From NCBI GenBank assembly GCA_018806915.1, contig JAGKQI010000059.1, positions 1 through 64,000 on the forward strand: DNA of 64,000 nucleotides, given 5' to 3'. Below are positions 34,833 to 45,772 of the stretch, one piece after another. A program made the position numbers and the translations under genes. Position 1 is the first letter of the stretch. Each line of letters opens with the position of its first letter. The stretch is from Phytophthora colocasiae (taxonomy: Eukaryota; Oomycota; Peronosporomycetes; Peronosporales; Peronosporaceae). The notes beneath the pieces are model-generated. The model did not search any database. It worked only from the letters and a program-made list of their open reading frames with translations, and was not told where the DNA came from.

Positions 34833-37511
34833 TTAAAGTACTTTGAACGGCCCAATGAATCTTGGAGCAAGTTTGCTTGCTCCAAAGTCAGACACTGCAT
34901 GTTTAGGCAGGTTTTGTGTAGCTAACAAAACTAATGAACCCACTTTGAATTCATTTATGTTGCCTCTACCAACAGTATCAGCGTTCAGCTTCTGTCGATC
35001 GACAGAAGCTGCGATAGCATCTTGGACAAACCGTATGACGGCTTGTCTTCGCTGGACAAAGTCTAGCGCACCCGAGCTGAATCCTTTCAGCTTGTCGCCC
35101 TTGTCAGCAGCAGGCCCTGCCTGCTCGCTATCATCTCTCATGTCTGTGCCCGGCACAGACATCGCGCGCTCGTTCCTGCTCGAACGAGACGTCGCACGCG
35201 TCACCGCAGCTGATAGTGTGCTGCTATCAGTTGCATTCTGCGGTTGTTCGGACGCAACCGTAGATCCTCCCCCACTTAAGGAGGGAGCTACCCCGCCGAG
35301 CATGCTCGGCAATCGTGGATGCCTCATGGCGTTTACGTAGAACGGTGTATGCCCTGTCGAGGCATGCACCGAGTTGTTGATGGCAAACTCTGCCATCGGC
35401 AAGCACTCGCTCCAATGCGGGAACGAGTGAGCGTAGCTCTTCAACGTGTCACCCAATACACGGTTGACACGTTCGGTCTGTCCTTCCGTCTGCGGATGAT
35501 CCGCAGTCGACATTGATAACTGTGAACCAAGAAGTGTAAACACTTCTTGCCAGAACCGCGCTGTGAAGCGTGGATCACGGTCCGACACAATGTCGAGCGG
35601 CATGCCATGGTGTTTGAACACCATGTCAACAAACAGTCGCGCAGTCTGCGCGGCTGTAACAGTAGCCGGAACGGCAGCAAGATGAACCATCTTGCTGAAT
35701 CTGTCCACAAAGACAACGATGCCCGTCCTCCGCTTGCTGTCAGGCGGAAGACCGAAGACAAAGTCCATGGACATGGACTGCCAACACTCCGACGGAGTCG
35801 GAAGTGATTGAAGAGGAGCCTGCGAGAACTGCGCAGGCTTCACGCGTTGACAAACCTCGCAAGCACGTACGTACTTGCGCACCCACTTGTACTGGTGGTG
35901 CCAGTAGAAGTCACGCGTGAGAAGAGTGTACGTCTTCTCACGACCCGGATGCCCTGCCGTGGGGGCATCGTGATACTCGAACATGATCCTCAACCGGAGG
36001 TCATGATCATTCGGAACGACAATGCGATCCGCATTGTCGTCTACTGCACTGTACAACAGTAGGCCTTCGTGTACACGATAGCGGTGTACACGAGCTCGAA
36101 GATGAGGGGTTAGCTTCCGACGTGCCACGTCGGAAGGTGCTGCGAGGAACTCCAGCAGCCCCTTCGCGTCTGCATCCCTTGCATACGCGTTCTTCACGTC
36201 GTCAATCAACGTTGACGACGGCACACTTGTCCTCACGACGCCAACGCTGTTGGCGTCGACCGTCTCCGCATAGTCAGGTCGACGCGATAACGCGTCGGCC
36301 ACTACATTGAGTCTTCCGGGTTTGTACTCCACCCGGAAGTTGTACTCCGCGAAGAAGGACAACCATCTCGCCATACGTTGCGAGATGTGCGGCGACTTAA
36401 TCGCCGTACGCAATGATGCGTGGTCTGTATAGACCACGAACGGTCTACTCCCAAGTAGATACACTCGGAACTTTGCGAGTGCATACTTCATGGCAAGGAG
36501 CTCCTTGTCATGTACGGGATAATTACGCTCAGCTGGCTTCAGCTGACGCGATTGATAATAGACTACACGATCACGCCCTTCGTGATCGTGTTGCATCAAT
36601 GCACATCCGATTGCAAAGTCGGATGCATCGCACACTACGTGGAATGGACGATCTTGGTCCGCCACGGCCAAGATCGGCGCTTCAGTCAAGCCCTGCTTGA
36701 CTGCACCGAATGCCTCCTCGCACTCGGTCGTCCAAATCCACTCAGCTTCTTTCTTAAGAAGCTGTGACAACGGGCGAATCTTGCCCGCATAGTTGTCCAC
36801 GTACTTGCACAAGTACGTGGCAAGCTCAAGGAACTGCCTCAGTTCCTTCACATTGAATGGCGTGGGCCATTCATTGATCACTCTGACCTTCTCTGGGTCA
36901 GGGCGCACGCCGTCTTTGCCCACGAGACACCCCAGCACGGGTATCTCGCTCGCCCCGAAGATACACTTCTTCAGGTTCGCATAGAGCTTATGTTTCCTCA
37001 TAAGCTCTGGCAGCTTCCGGAGATGCACCTTGTGCATCTCAATGTCCATCTTCCCGTTCACAGCCCGGCTGTGGACGAACACGTCGTCGAAGTAGCTCGG
37101 TGCGAAGTCGCGCACCGAGCGCAATAGATGTGTCACGCATCTATTGAACGTCGCAGGGGCGTTCTTAAGCCCCTGTGGCATGACGAGCCACTCCCAAAGC
37201 ATACCGCTTGGAGTGCTTACCGCTGTGAGAGGGATGTCCCTCTCACGCATGAGGATTTGATAGAATCCATCACGCAGATCTAGAGCACTGAAGATAGTGC
37301 TCAAGGCCATCGAATCGATGATAACATCTTTTCGCGGTATCGGCGTCTGCGCCGGTATCGTCGCATCGTTCAGCTTGTTATACGCATGAACGATGCGCCA
37401 GCCGCCCTGTGGTTTCTTAACACAAAACGTTGGGGCACTGTGCGGGGACGTTGACTCCCGCACTTGACCTGCAAGACGACGACTTTCAAAGAAGTCGTCG
37501 ATCGCTTGCAC
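34833..37511 (-). CDS. pol: Family B RT-RNase H-integrase polyprotein (892 codons open)
   Basis: Longest uninterrupted B pol frame. RT: SALDLRDGFYQ, MPQGLKNAPATFNR, catalytic YFDD at residues 140-143. RNase H: CDASD with Asp 295 and 298. Integrase: H/H/C/C region ending ACEVC, then catalytic Asp 583 (MDFVFG), Asp 644 (SDRDPRF) and Glu 680 (GQTERVN); Asp-Glu spacing is 35, a canonical DD35E. The GPF module ends the frame, and the chromodomain lies beyond a frame change at 34835. The N-terminus is artificial: a TGA at about 37528 separates it from protease. The whole frame is written as serial short inverted repeats. Confidence 0.9.
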   Translation of the reverse strand: MQAIDDFFESRRLAGQVRESTSPHSAPTFCVKKPQGGWRIVHAYNKLNDATIPAQTPIPRKDVIIDSMALSTIFSALDLRDGFYQILMRERDIPLTAVSTPSGMLWEWLVMPQGLKNAPATFNRCVTHLLRSVRDFAPSYFDDVFVHSRAVNGKMDIEMHKVHLRKLPELMRKHKLYANLKKCIFGASEIPVLGCLVGKDGVRPDPEKVRVINEWPTPFNVKELRQFLELATYLCKYVDNYAGKIRPLSQLLKKEAEWIWTTECEEAFGAVKQGLTEAPILAVADQDRPFHVVCDASDFAIGCALMQHDHEGRDRVVYYQSRQLKPAERNYPVHDKELLAMKYALAKFRVYLLGSRPFVVYTDHASLRTAIKSPHISQRMARWLSFFAEYNFRVEYKPGRLNVVADALSRRPDYAETVDANSVGVVRTSVPSSTLIDDVKNAYARDADAKGLLEFLAAPSDVARRKLTPHLRARVHRYRVHEGLLLYSAVDDNADRIVVPNDHDLRLRIMFEYHDAPTAGHPGREKTYTLLTRDFYWHHQYKWVRKYVRACEVCQRVKPAQFSQAPLQSLPTPSECWQSMSMDFVFGLPPDSKRRTGIVVFVDRFSKMVHLAAVPATVTAAQTARLFVDMVFKHHGMPLDIVSDRDPRFTARFWQEVFTLLGSQLSMSTADHPQTEGQTERVNRVLGDTLKSYAHSFPHWSECLPMAEFAINNSVHASTGHTPFYVNAMRHPRLPSMLGGVAPSLSGGGSTVASEQPQNATDSSTLSAAVTRATSRSSRNERAMSVPGTDMRDDSEQAGPAADKGDKLKGFSSGALDFVQRRQAVIRFVQDAIAASVDRQKLNADTVGRGNINEFKVGSLVLLATQNLPKHAVSDFGASKLAPRFIGPFKVL

Positions 37512-37529
37512 TTGTTCACGCGGCAGTGG

Positions 37530-39545
37530 TCACTGCCGTGTAACACAGTACTTCGTGCCCGGCACGAGATCAATCTCGTGCTGTACGCCCTTATCCTTCG
37601 GAAGCTCCGAAGGAATCTCGTCCGGGAGTACATCCTTGTACTCCCGCAGAACTTCGTAGTAGGGACTCGACCTCAACGAGTCCCAACTCTGCTCCTCGAA
37701 GCGCTGCTTCTTAGTCTTCGCACTGAGGGAGTCATCACCCTCAGTGATCCCATCGACGACGAGCTGCTTCAGCTCTTCGGCTTCGCGATCCACTCTCTCG
37801 ATATCCGAGAGAATGCAAATTTGTTCGATGCGTCCATCGTACAAGTCTCGTGCGAAGCGCTTCCAACTCATCGTTGGAAGTGCGGTCAACGCCGACGCAC
37901 TCGTCGGCGGATTCTCCAACCGCATCCTCTGGTACTGTAACCCAGTACCAGTACGTGTCAAGACGTTCAACGTCTCGACACTCGGTGTCTGCACTGCAGA
38001 TACACCCGTCTCAGTCCCGGACTGAGACTCGCGCAGCTCCCTGAGCTTGCGCCGCGAAGGTCTACCGTGGAGCCCGGCTCCAGGTGCTCCACGTCCAAGG
38101 CATCGCACCTTGGACGGGACGTTATCGCAATCGTCAGCGGATTCCTTCCGCTGACTCGCACTATCAAGCCCGGCTTGAGTGCCGCTCATCGCGTGCAGCG
38201 CTGCTGCACGTGAGCACGCAGGTTGTTCGGGTGCTGGGCGTTTGCAACCGCCAGCACCTCCTGCCGCGCAGTCGGTTCCCTGAACCGCTGCGCCTCCATC
38301 CGCTCCCGGAGCGGATGAAGCAACCGCATCGTCGACTCCCGGAGTCGACGTGCTCTCGCCAACTTCCTGCGCTGGCGAGTGTTCGCTTGTACACATATCA
38401 TCCGTTCCCAGAGCGGATGTACGATCGCTAGTTCCCGGAACTAGCAGCGACTGTTCGCCTATACACGTCTCATCAGCTCCCGGAGCTGATGACCGATCAT
38501 AGTTCCTGGAACTAGCAGCGATGCGCCAGTGGCGTCAGCTCCCAGAGCTGACGCACGCCTTTCGGTTCCCCGAATTTTATTTTTATCGTCAACTCTCAGA
38601 GTTGACGCGACGTCGTCGGCGCGACCCTTGGGGGCTTGAAGTACCTCCAAGGATACCGGTATTTTACCTTCTCTCAGGTGAATCGCATTCACCTGACCAT
38701 CACTCATGTGACAAACATCATTCAGATGTTTATGCGTCAGGTGATTCACATTCACCTGACCATCACTCATGTGACCGCGACCCTTCGGCTCAGATTTCTG
38801 AGTCGACACACATTTTCTCCCAACGACTCCCTGAGTCGCTGGCGGTCGCCGGCGGCGATCGGAGGCAGCGGCGGACGCTGCTGCCTCAACTGGGGCATCA
38901 CATGCACCGCCTGGTGCATGTGCAGCACTGACAGGGCCATCGCTCTCTGTCGCGCATGCTTTGTTGAAGCGTACGAGTGTACGCTTCTCCCAGTTGATCA
39001 CCGGGTCATGCCGTGCAAGCCACGGCATGCCTAATACCAAGTCGAACTTATCGTCTAGATTTAAGACGATAAGGTCTTCCTCAAACGTCCTTCGTTTGTA
39101 AGAGAAGCGCACACGGACTACGCGCTTCTCAGTCCTCACGGTGGCACCTGTTGCCAACCGCACCTCCAACACGCCGCGAGGCGTATCGGCCTCTTCGAAG
39201 TCAAGCCTTCGAAGACTTCCCTGTCGAACAAAGTTGTTCGACGCGCCCGAGTCCACTAGGGCACGAAGAGAGTTCGCTCTCTTCGACATCACGTTCAGGA
39301 TGACAAGGTTTGGCTTGTCATCTTGCAGCTTACAGCGAGAAACCTTCTCGCTGGGGGCAGCAGTCCTCATCGTCGCGTGTCCAAGCTCGACACGCGAGAC
39401 TGCATCACCAGTAGGACGCCCCGCGCCTACTGGTCCTTGGCGTTTTTGAACGCCCGCCCGCTGTGCACTCGCGTGCATAGTGACCGATGTTACTACACTT
39501 GTAACATCGAACCTTGCTGTTCCTACGCTGCTGTTGACCAGCAGT
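37530..39545 (-). pseudogene. Family B zinc knuckle, protease, PG-repeat linker, unit 3
   Basis: Zinc knuckle at about 39472-39515, protease DSG at 39245-39253, linker of PG peptide repeats with DNA hairpins (about 38570-38270), then a domain ending KYCVTRQ and TGA (37527-37529). One 1-nt deletion near 38498 splits it into 39478-38459 and 38396-37530. The hairpin at 38355-38379 carries a paired base change relative to unit 2. The left flank of the A LTR (39546) cuts it at the same base as in unit 2. Confidence 0.75.
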
Positions 39546-40845
39546 TGTGGTGGAGCGGATCTGCCAAAATCTCGTTAGGGCAGGTCCCGATCACCACTTG
39601 CGCCCAGACACCGACTAACGGAGGGTCCCCGATGATCCGTGATCTGGCTGTGTGTAGTTTCACCTTGTGTACCCGTCGGTAGGCGGGTTACGCTCTTCCA
39701 GGTGACTTCTGAATGTGTCTTGTAGGTCGGAAGAAAGTCTTGGGTGACGCAGGGGTTTGAGGCGGCGTGGAAGTTCTTCACTCCACCTCGGGGTACTTGA
39801 TCCCGGTCGTAGGCGAGTTCTCGAGCCCTGATCCGGGTACCTGGTTCTTGATCCAGGTCTTCCAATAATCCAATGTTTGGGATTCAGTCCCTTCCTTTCT
39901 GTTGTTTTCCGCTTCCGATAGCGGGGGTCTTGATAGGGCGAGATTCGACTGGATCCTTAGGCTAAACAACCAATTCTTTCCGATCCGATGTATGCACTTA
40001 AAGGATAGTTCACTAGATAGGGCAAAGCTGGCCAATATATTATCCAGACTTAACCGCTATACTAGGTCACGTATCCTTACCTCCTTGACGCCTGTAGGGC
40101 CAATGTAGTTCCCGGTTCCAGGCGCAGCGAAGACACTTGAGTGGTTCAGGGCAAATTCGATTCTGTTTATGGTTATTCCTATGCCTACTAATCCCATCCT
40201 GATTTACTATCCTACGATCACATGACACTGGCTACAGAGCTGATCCCTAGCTTGGTTCCCCTAACCCTGATCTTGAGCCGATTCCGCACTTAACCGAAGC
40301 TTGATCTCGCACTTAACCGAGGCTTGATCGCTGCCTGATCCCGCTTGGTAATCCTTCAAAGAATCCGGATCAGGCCACCAGAAGAGTCTGCGCCACGCCT
40401 GGGGCTGACCTTGATCCGGAGCTGATCTCGTACTCATACCGGAGAGGATCATTGCGTGATCCTGCGTGATCCCGCTTCGTCGCCGCCCGGGAAGTAGGAT
40501 CGTGCTGATAGAGGCTTCAGGGCGCCAGGGTAAGCCGATCGTGCTCACTTGGGACCCCGTCATCGTTGATCGCGCGAGAACATCCTTGATTTCCCCATTC
40601 TTCCTCCGGCAGGATTCGGATCACCCACGAACACCGCGACAGGATTCGGATCACCCACGAACACCGCTCCACTTGCTCCTCCGCCGGTGTCTCCGTTGCC
40701 TGTTCCCCGGCGGGAACCCTCGTACCTTCGTCTGATTCGACCCAGATCTGGGGATCACAGGTCCCCCCTGTCGCTCGTTCCGACTCTATTCGGGTTCGTG
40801 GCTGATATCGCCTCTCCGGGAAAAATCTTCGTCCGATTCACCACA
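39546..40845 (-). repeat. Family A 3' LTR, unit 3
   Basis: 1,300 bp, almost identical to 20713-22017. Contains the 30-bp period tandem repeat at 40610-40666 and the CGCACTTAACCGA direct repeat. Compared with the 5' LTR it has two extra blocks (about 39799-40362 and about 140 bp around 40590-40740). Confidence 0.85.
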
Positions 40846-40857
40846 TCCGCCCCCAGT
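40846..40857 (-). other. Family A polypurine tract (candidate)
   Basis: On minus it reads CTGGGGGCGGA directly followed by the LTR start TGTGGTG. It is conserved in unit 2 (22018-22029) and, as GGAGGCGGA, at 2399-2408. Confidence 0.6.
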
Positions 40858-40948
40858 ACGTAAGTTGAGCTGCCGCAGCTCACTTCGGGTTTATTTCCAC
40901 ATTCACCACCTGGAACACAAGTCGTTCAAGTGCCACCACTCCCTCACG

Positions 40949-43753
40949 ATGTCCGATCCGCCTCCCTCGCCCCCTTTGACGCCGAGAACGCCCTCGAGCG
41001 AGCACTCGATCCGATCCGCCCGATCCACGGCCTCCCGCTTCTCAACCCCCGGGGTAAACCCCGAGCTGGTCACCTTGCAAGCGAGGCTGGCCCACAGCCA
41101 ACGGATGCGCGAAACCTTGAGTCGCGATCGGGACCACCTGGACGACACCGTTCGCCGGTTGCGATCCGACATGGAGAATATGGAGCGCTTCCGGGACGAC
41201 CAAGCGGAGGAGATTTTGCGGCTGAACGCCGAAATCGCTCATCTGCGATCGGGAACCGGAGATGCTATCGGTGGGGACGCGATCGCCGCCTTGCAGGATC
41301 AGCGGGCCCAGCACGACGCCGAACGACGGGAGTCTGAGCAGCGACTGGCCCGGATCCAGGCGCGGCTAGACTCTGCGCTCGAGGATCTCGACTTCCGGCT
41401 GGCCGAACTTCGCATAGCCGGGGAGACGGAGATTGAACTCCGGGATGAGCTTCAGGATCGCGAACGGGAGCTCGCCGCCGTGCGTCATGACCTGACCCTC
41501 ACTCAGCGTAGCCTTGATCGCTGGCAGAGGAACGATTCCTCCCAAGGTCCACAAGCGGCTATGGCCATGCCCGCTGATCAGACTCGTCCGACGGCAGAGG
41601 AGGCTCGGTTGAGGTTGGAGTTGACGCGGACCCAAGCGGAGTTGCTCGCCGCTCGAGCCGAAGTCGCGTACCTGGAACGCGAGGCAGAGGATCACCAGGC
41701 TGAACTGGCTCGGGCACACCTCGCCTTGGAGGACGTATCCGCACCGGATTCCCGCGCCCCGCCTTTGGGTGCAACCGCGGATGCCGCCGCCGTATCCAGC
41801 CTGGAGCAAGATCTGGCAGACGCCTTGGGAAATCTGGAAATAATCCAGCACGACCGGGACCAGCTCTCCGTCCAGCATCGTGCCGCCATTGCCGAGCGGG
41901 ATCAGGCCGTCGCAGACCTGGATCAGGCCCGCCTCGACCGGGATCAGGCGGTGCAAGATCTCAATCGAGTAACGGTAGACCGTGATCGAATCCAGGTCGA
42001 CCTGGACGATGCCACCCAAGATCGTTTATCTGTCCTCGCAGACCTTGACGTGGCCCGTTCCGCCCGGGATGCGGCGACACAGGAACTCGACCAACTCCAG
42101 CGACAGAACGCGGAGCTTCGACAGGCTCATCAAGAGTTGGACGCTGATTATGCCGAAGCCGAACAACAGCTGCATCACGCCGAGGATTCCTCTGCTCGGT
42201 TGTCCTCGTGGATCGCGGATCGACGGGCGGCTCGTGCCACCAAAAGATCTCGAAGCGCCTCCGCTTCCCCGGCCGTTCCTCCTTCCTCACGCAAGCCTCC
42301 AGCTCGGAGCTCCTCAGCTCCCCGTGATCTAAAACCTGCAGCTACCGAAGCTCCCGGGTCAACCCAGCCTGTCACGCCCACGGCGGTTCCGACCTCAGCA
42401 GGATCAACGGCGAGCCCGTTGGATCTGTTGGCGGATCAAGCTTCTGGGCAGGCTGGAGGGGAGGAGACCGACACTCCAGTCCCTGATCCGACCCCGGCGC
42501 CGACGGATCAGCCTGGATCGCCCCCCGCCGATGGTGATTCGCAGGACGAGGAAGAGGAAGACTCCGATTACGATCCCGAGCACCCATTCTCATCGCCGTC
42601 CGAAGAGGACGAGAGTCCAGAACCCAGCAATGGAACTAGTTCTGAGGCCGAATCGGAACGTTCCAACGAGGCGGAGGACTCCGAGGAGGACGAGATTCTA
42701 CACATGGGCCGCCAACGATCTATCTCGACGCACCGGCGCGAGTCCGGTCAGGTTCCGAGAGGCGGACCTTTTGGCACTCGTGGATCGGGGTCTCCGGACG
42801 GCTCAAGCCCATCTCCGGATGGATCAGGCCCGCCGTCTCCGGGATCACCTCCGGGTTCCCCGTCACCGCCGCCACCTCCTCCCGGCGGTTCCCCGCCCCT
42901 CGGGCTCCGACCACCCCTGTTCCCGGTCGCCTCCTTCATTCCAGGGTACGATCGGCAGCGTACCTTCGCGGCCGCTGACATCGTGCCGTGGGATCCGCAG
43001 GTGATCGGGCAGTATTCGATCGTGAATCTGATTGCCAGTTCTCTGGGCAAACGGTTGTTGATCCCTTCGGGTTGGCTGTTCCCTTCCCAGATACAGGCCG
43101 GGCCTGCACCGACCCCCGGCACCGAATACCTCCACGAGTTGATCACGGGCGTGAACGTGCTTGATCTGCTGGCTCTGGAGCCGTGGAACGACTTCGCGAA
43201 CCCGGGTCCCCTTACGTTCGACCTCGATCTGCATGAGAGGGAGGGAACACCCCTCGCGGCCGTGGCCGCCACCTATCGCGTCCTGGAGGAACGGCACCGT
43301 CAGGCATTTTGGGAGGTCACCCATAACTTCGAGATCACCTCTGCCATGCAGGATGCGGATCTTGAACTGCAGCGGTATTACGTTGCTCGCAAGGCCAGGC
43401 GGAGTCGGGCTGGGTCTGCTTGGCGCCAGTTCCTCGCCTCCTTCCCCGCCATAATGCGCGACCAGTGGTTCGATCTCGACATCCTGTTGAATCCGTTCTT
43501 CCTTCACCTCCCCATTCCGTCGGTGGATGTGGTTCGTTGGTATCCCGGCGTGGTCTCTCGGCGTGCCAACCTGGCGGATCCCAACGCGAACGTCCCAGAG
43601 CCGGCGAACCTGATCGAGGCTCTGGAGGAGTGTGACGAGGCGGATCCGTGGCGTAACCAGTATCGGCAAGACCCGGTCAACCATCCCGCTACCAGGATTC
43701 CCCGCCTTATCGGCAAGTTCAATCCTCCTCCCGCTGGGGCCGCTTCTCCGTAA
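40949..43753 (+). CDS. Family A antisense coiled-coil/acidic protein
   Basis: Best copy. The frame is open from 40865, but the ATG at 40949 (MSDPPPSPP, 104 bp from the 3' LTR) matches where conservation between copies begins; it gives about 934 residues. Order: Pro/Ser N-terminus (1-35), very long coiled coil with heptads (about 40-425, such as LRSDMENMERFRDDQAEEIL), Ser/Ala/Pro linker, strongly acidic block (DEEEEDSDYDPEH, SEEDEIL), Gly/Pro/Ser tract (SPPPPPPGG) and a C-terminal globular domain of about 250 residues (VPWDPQVIGQYSIVNLIASSLG onward) rich in Trp. No signal peptide, membrane segment, zinc finger or enzyme motif, so neither env nor an obvious nuclease. It reads convergent to pol. 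Plant Tat-lineage elements such as Grande carry antisense ORFs at the same place; whether function is shared is unknown. Confidence 0.8.
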   Translation: MSDPPPSPPLTPRTPSSEHSIRSARSTASRFSTPGVNPELVTLQARLAHSQRMRETLSRDRDHLDDTVRRLRSDMENMERFRDDQAEEILRLNAEIAHLRSGTGDAIGGDAIAALQDQRAQHDAERRESEQRLARIQARLDSALEDLDFRLAELRIAGETEIELRDELQDRERELAAVRHDLTLTQRSLDRWQRNDSSQGPQAAMAMPADQTRPTAEEARLRLELTRTQAELLAARAEVAYLEREAEDHQAELARAHLALEDVSAPDSRAPPLGATADAAAVSSLEQDLADALGNLEIIQHDRDQLSVQHRAAIAERDQAVADLDQARLDRDQAVQDLNRVTVDRDRIQVDLDDATQDRLSVLADLDVARSARDAATQELDQLQRQNAELRQAHQELDADYAEAEQQLHHAEDSSARLSSWIADRRAARATKRSRSASASPAVPPSSRKPPARSSSAPRDLKPAATEAPGSTQPVTPTAVPTSAGSTASPLDLLADQASGQAGGEETDTPVPDPTPAPTDQPGSPPADGDSQDEEEEDSDYDPEHPFSSPSEEDESPEPSNGTSSEAESERSNEAEDSEEDEILHMGRQRSISTHRRESGQVPRGGPFGTRGSGSPDGSSPSPDGSGPPSPGSPPGSPSPPPPPPGGSPPLGLRPPLFPVASFIPGYDRQRTFAAADIVPWDPQVIGQYSIVNLIASSLGKRLLIPSGWLFPSQIQAGPAPTPGTEYLHELITGVNVLDLLALEPWNDFANPGPLTFDLDLHEREGTPLAAVAATYRVLEERHRQAFWEVTHNFEITSAMQDADLELQRYYVARKARRSRAGSAWRQFLASFPAIMRDQWFDLDILLNPFFLHLPIPSVDVVRWYPGVVSRRANLADPNANVPEPANLIEALEECDEADPWRNQYRQDPVNHPATRIPRLIGKFNPPPAGAASP

Positions 43754-44105
43754 GTCGTGCGAACTCCGATCACCTGCAGCAAGGCTCGGGGCTTCTCCCC
43801 GAGTTCGGATTCGGAACCCCCTCCAGGGCCGTTCTACATTCTTCCATCTCCATTCGTAATTCTCATAATCTCCACTCGTGATCCGTAATCTCCATTCCCA
43901 CAGTCATTCCATCGTACTCTATCATTTTAGGAATGTGATCCCCTTTCATCTCCATCTCGCCATCCCGGATCACCATCTTCCAACGTCAAATTCCCTACAC
44001 ACATGTATATACACAAATATAAAACTCTCGTTCTGATCTGGATTCTCCTCCACATCAGCTTCCTCGATCACGGCGAGGCAACCCTGTCACCTCGCCTAAC
44101 TTCCC
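43754..44105. other. Convergent spacer between A antisense ORF and A pol
   Basis: 352 bp without coding signal, the 3' ends of two converging genes. It has repeats of the TCTCCATTC type (four imperfect copies, 43846-43960) and an AT-rich stretch with CATGTATATACACAAATATAAAAC (44001-44024), where polyadenylation for either strand could occur. Unit 2 carries the same spacer at 25034-25279. Confidence 0.6.
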
Positions 44106-45772
44106 TTACACTTCTTCATGCGACTGCATCACGCCGAACCGGTTCCGATTAGCGTGGTCACGTAGGAACGCGCTCAATATGGCCCCACAGTTAAGGTCAG
44201 CTTCGTCGACCCACGTTGGCTCATCATAACCGACCCAGTGCACCAGGAATTCACGATAGATCCGGCCGTAGCGAGTTCGTTTCCCACTTCGCATGTCCGA
44301 GATCCGTTCGACTTCGTACTCATCGGCATCCAGATCTGGGACCCAACTGTCCTCCGGGAGGAGGATCTCATCGAAATCGAGCCGATCTGCTTCATCTACC
44401 GTCAACTCGATCCGCGGTCGATCCGGGAAATTCCGTACCAGCTTTAGCTTAGAAACATGGACCACCGGGAAGATATGGTAATCAGATCCCGCGATCTCCA
44501 GCTTGATCGTGAATTCATTTAGCTTTTCTGCAACACGGAACGGGCCGTGCCAAAGGTGAGCGAGTTTACGTGCATACCCTTCCTTCACACGATCTAGGTA
44601 TAGCCAAACTCGTGATCCAGCTTCAATCTGATGCGGATCGACATCCTCATTGTGCCGATCAGCTCGGTCTGCGATCGCCTCTCGCAGCTTAGCGTTGACC
44701 TGTTCTCTCGACTGCTGGTAGTATCTCTGAACGCGATATCTCCACCGTCTTGGATCACGGTCATGGCGCCTGGTCGACCCGATCGGGATCGTCGCTTCCA
44801 ACGTCGATCTCGGATCCCATCCGTGTACCAAATAGTGAGGAGTGTCTCCCCGAACCCGATCGTGAGCCGTGTTAATAGCGAAAGTTAATCTCTCCGCGTA
44901 CTCATCCCAGTCCTTTTGATCGAGATCTTGAACATACATCTTGATCGCCCTAGTGGCCGTTTGCACCATCCGTTCCGCAGTCCCATTGGCCTGTGGTCGG
45001 TAGGCCATCGTCGCCCGTTGTCGCTGCTCCAGGATCCTATTGAACGATCTGAAGAAGTCGGACATGAAGCCCGGTTCTCGATCGTGCCTGATCATCTCGC
45101 TAGCACCAAATCTGCGGAACACGCATTCTTCATAAGATTCCGCGACGGTCTGGGCCGATCGGGAGGAACTAGCCTTTGCGATCACATATCCCGTGAACAG
45201 ATCTACCCAGATCAGTAGTTCAGTGTTGCCTTTGTTGGATCTGGGCAGAGAGGGTATGTGATCCATCGCTATGATCTGGAATGGGTATGTCGCTTGCAGA
45301 TTCCCAGGCGACTCGCCCCGGATCGTGGGTCTCCCCTTCCGGTCTCACAGTCTACACACTCGCCTACGTATCGCTGCACGCTCCGATATAATCCCCTCCA
45401 GTGGAAATGATCTCGGATCCGCTGATAAGTGCGTCCGATCCCTTGATGTCCCCCTTCCAGAGTCGTATGGTAGTGGTGGAGGACATCCTGCTGTAGCGTT
45501 TCTGGGACCACAAGTCTCATCAGGTGATCGCGATCACCACTTGATCTCGGCCCTGGTGGGCAGTAAAATAGCAGATCTTGTTCGTCTACCTCGTACTCGG
45601 AGGCGATCTTGGCGTAAGATCCAGATTCGGCTCGAGTAAGATCCGCGATCTGCCTAGCCAGGTACTTCTTTAGTCCTGCGATCCAGACCTCCTCGTTCTG
45701 GGCTCGCCTGATCCGATCAACCCGCATCTCCCGGATCAGTTCCTCTCGCAGGACAGCGGCACCAGGTCGCGC
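44106..45772 (-). pseudogene. Family A integrase-chromodomain, unit 3
   Basis: Follows the TGA at 45773 in what should be one pol frame. HHCC region (LHHYHTTLEGGHQG, CVDC), core with MDHIPSLP, HDREPGF and NGTAERM, a basic C-terminal region with HPLWHGPF-like text, and a complete chromodomain (VERISDMRSGKR, FLVHWVGYDEPTWVDEADL) ending at 44106. One base is missing near 45337 in the zinc-binding region. The second catalytic motif begins HDR where most Gypsy integrases have SDR; the Asp itself is kept. 44430-44880 is diverged from units 1 and 2, consistent with conversion by another A copy. Confidence 0.8.

Noticed and set aside
40949..43753. A antisense product as an envelope protein
   Set aside because: No signal peptide, membrane segment or cleavage motif; long coiled coil and acidic linker instead, and wrong strand.
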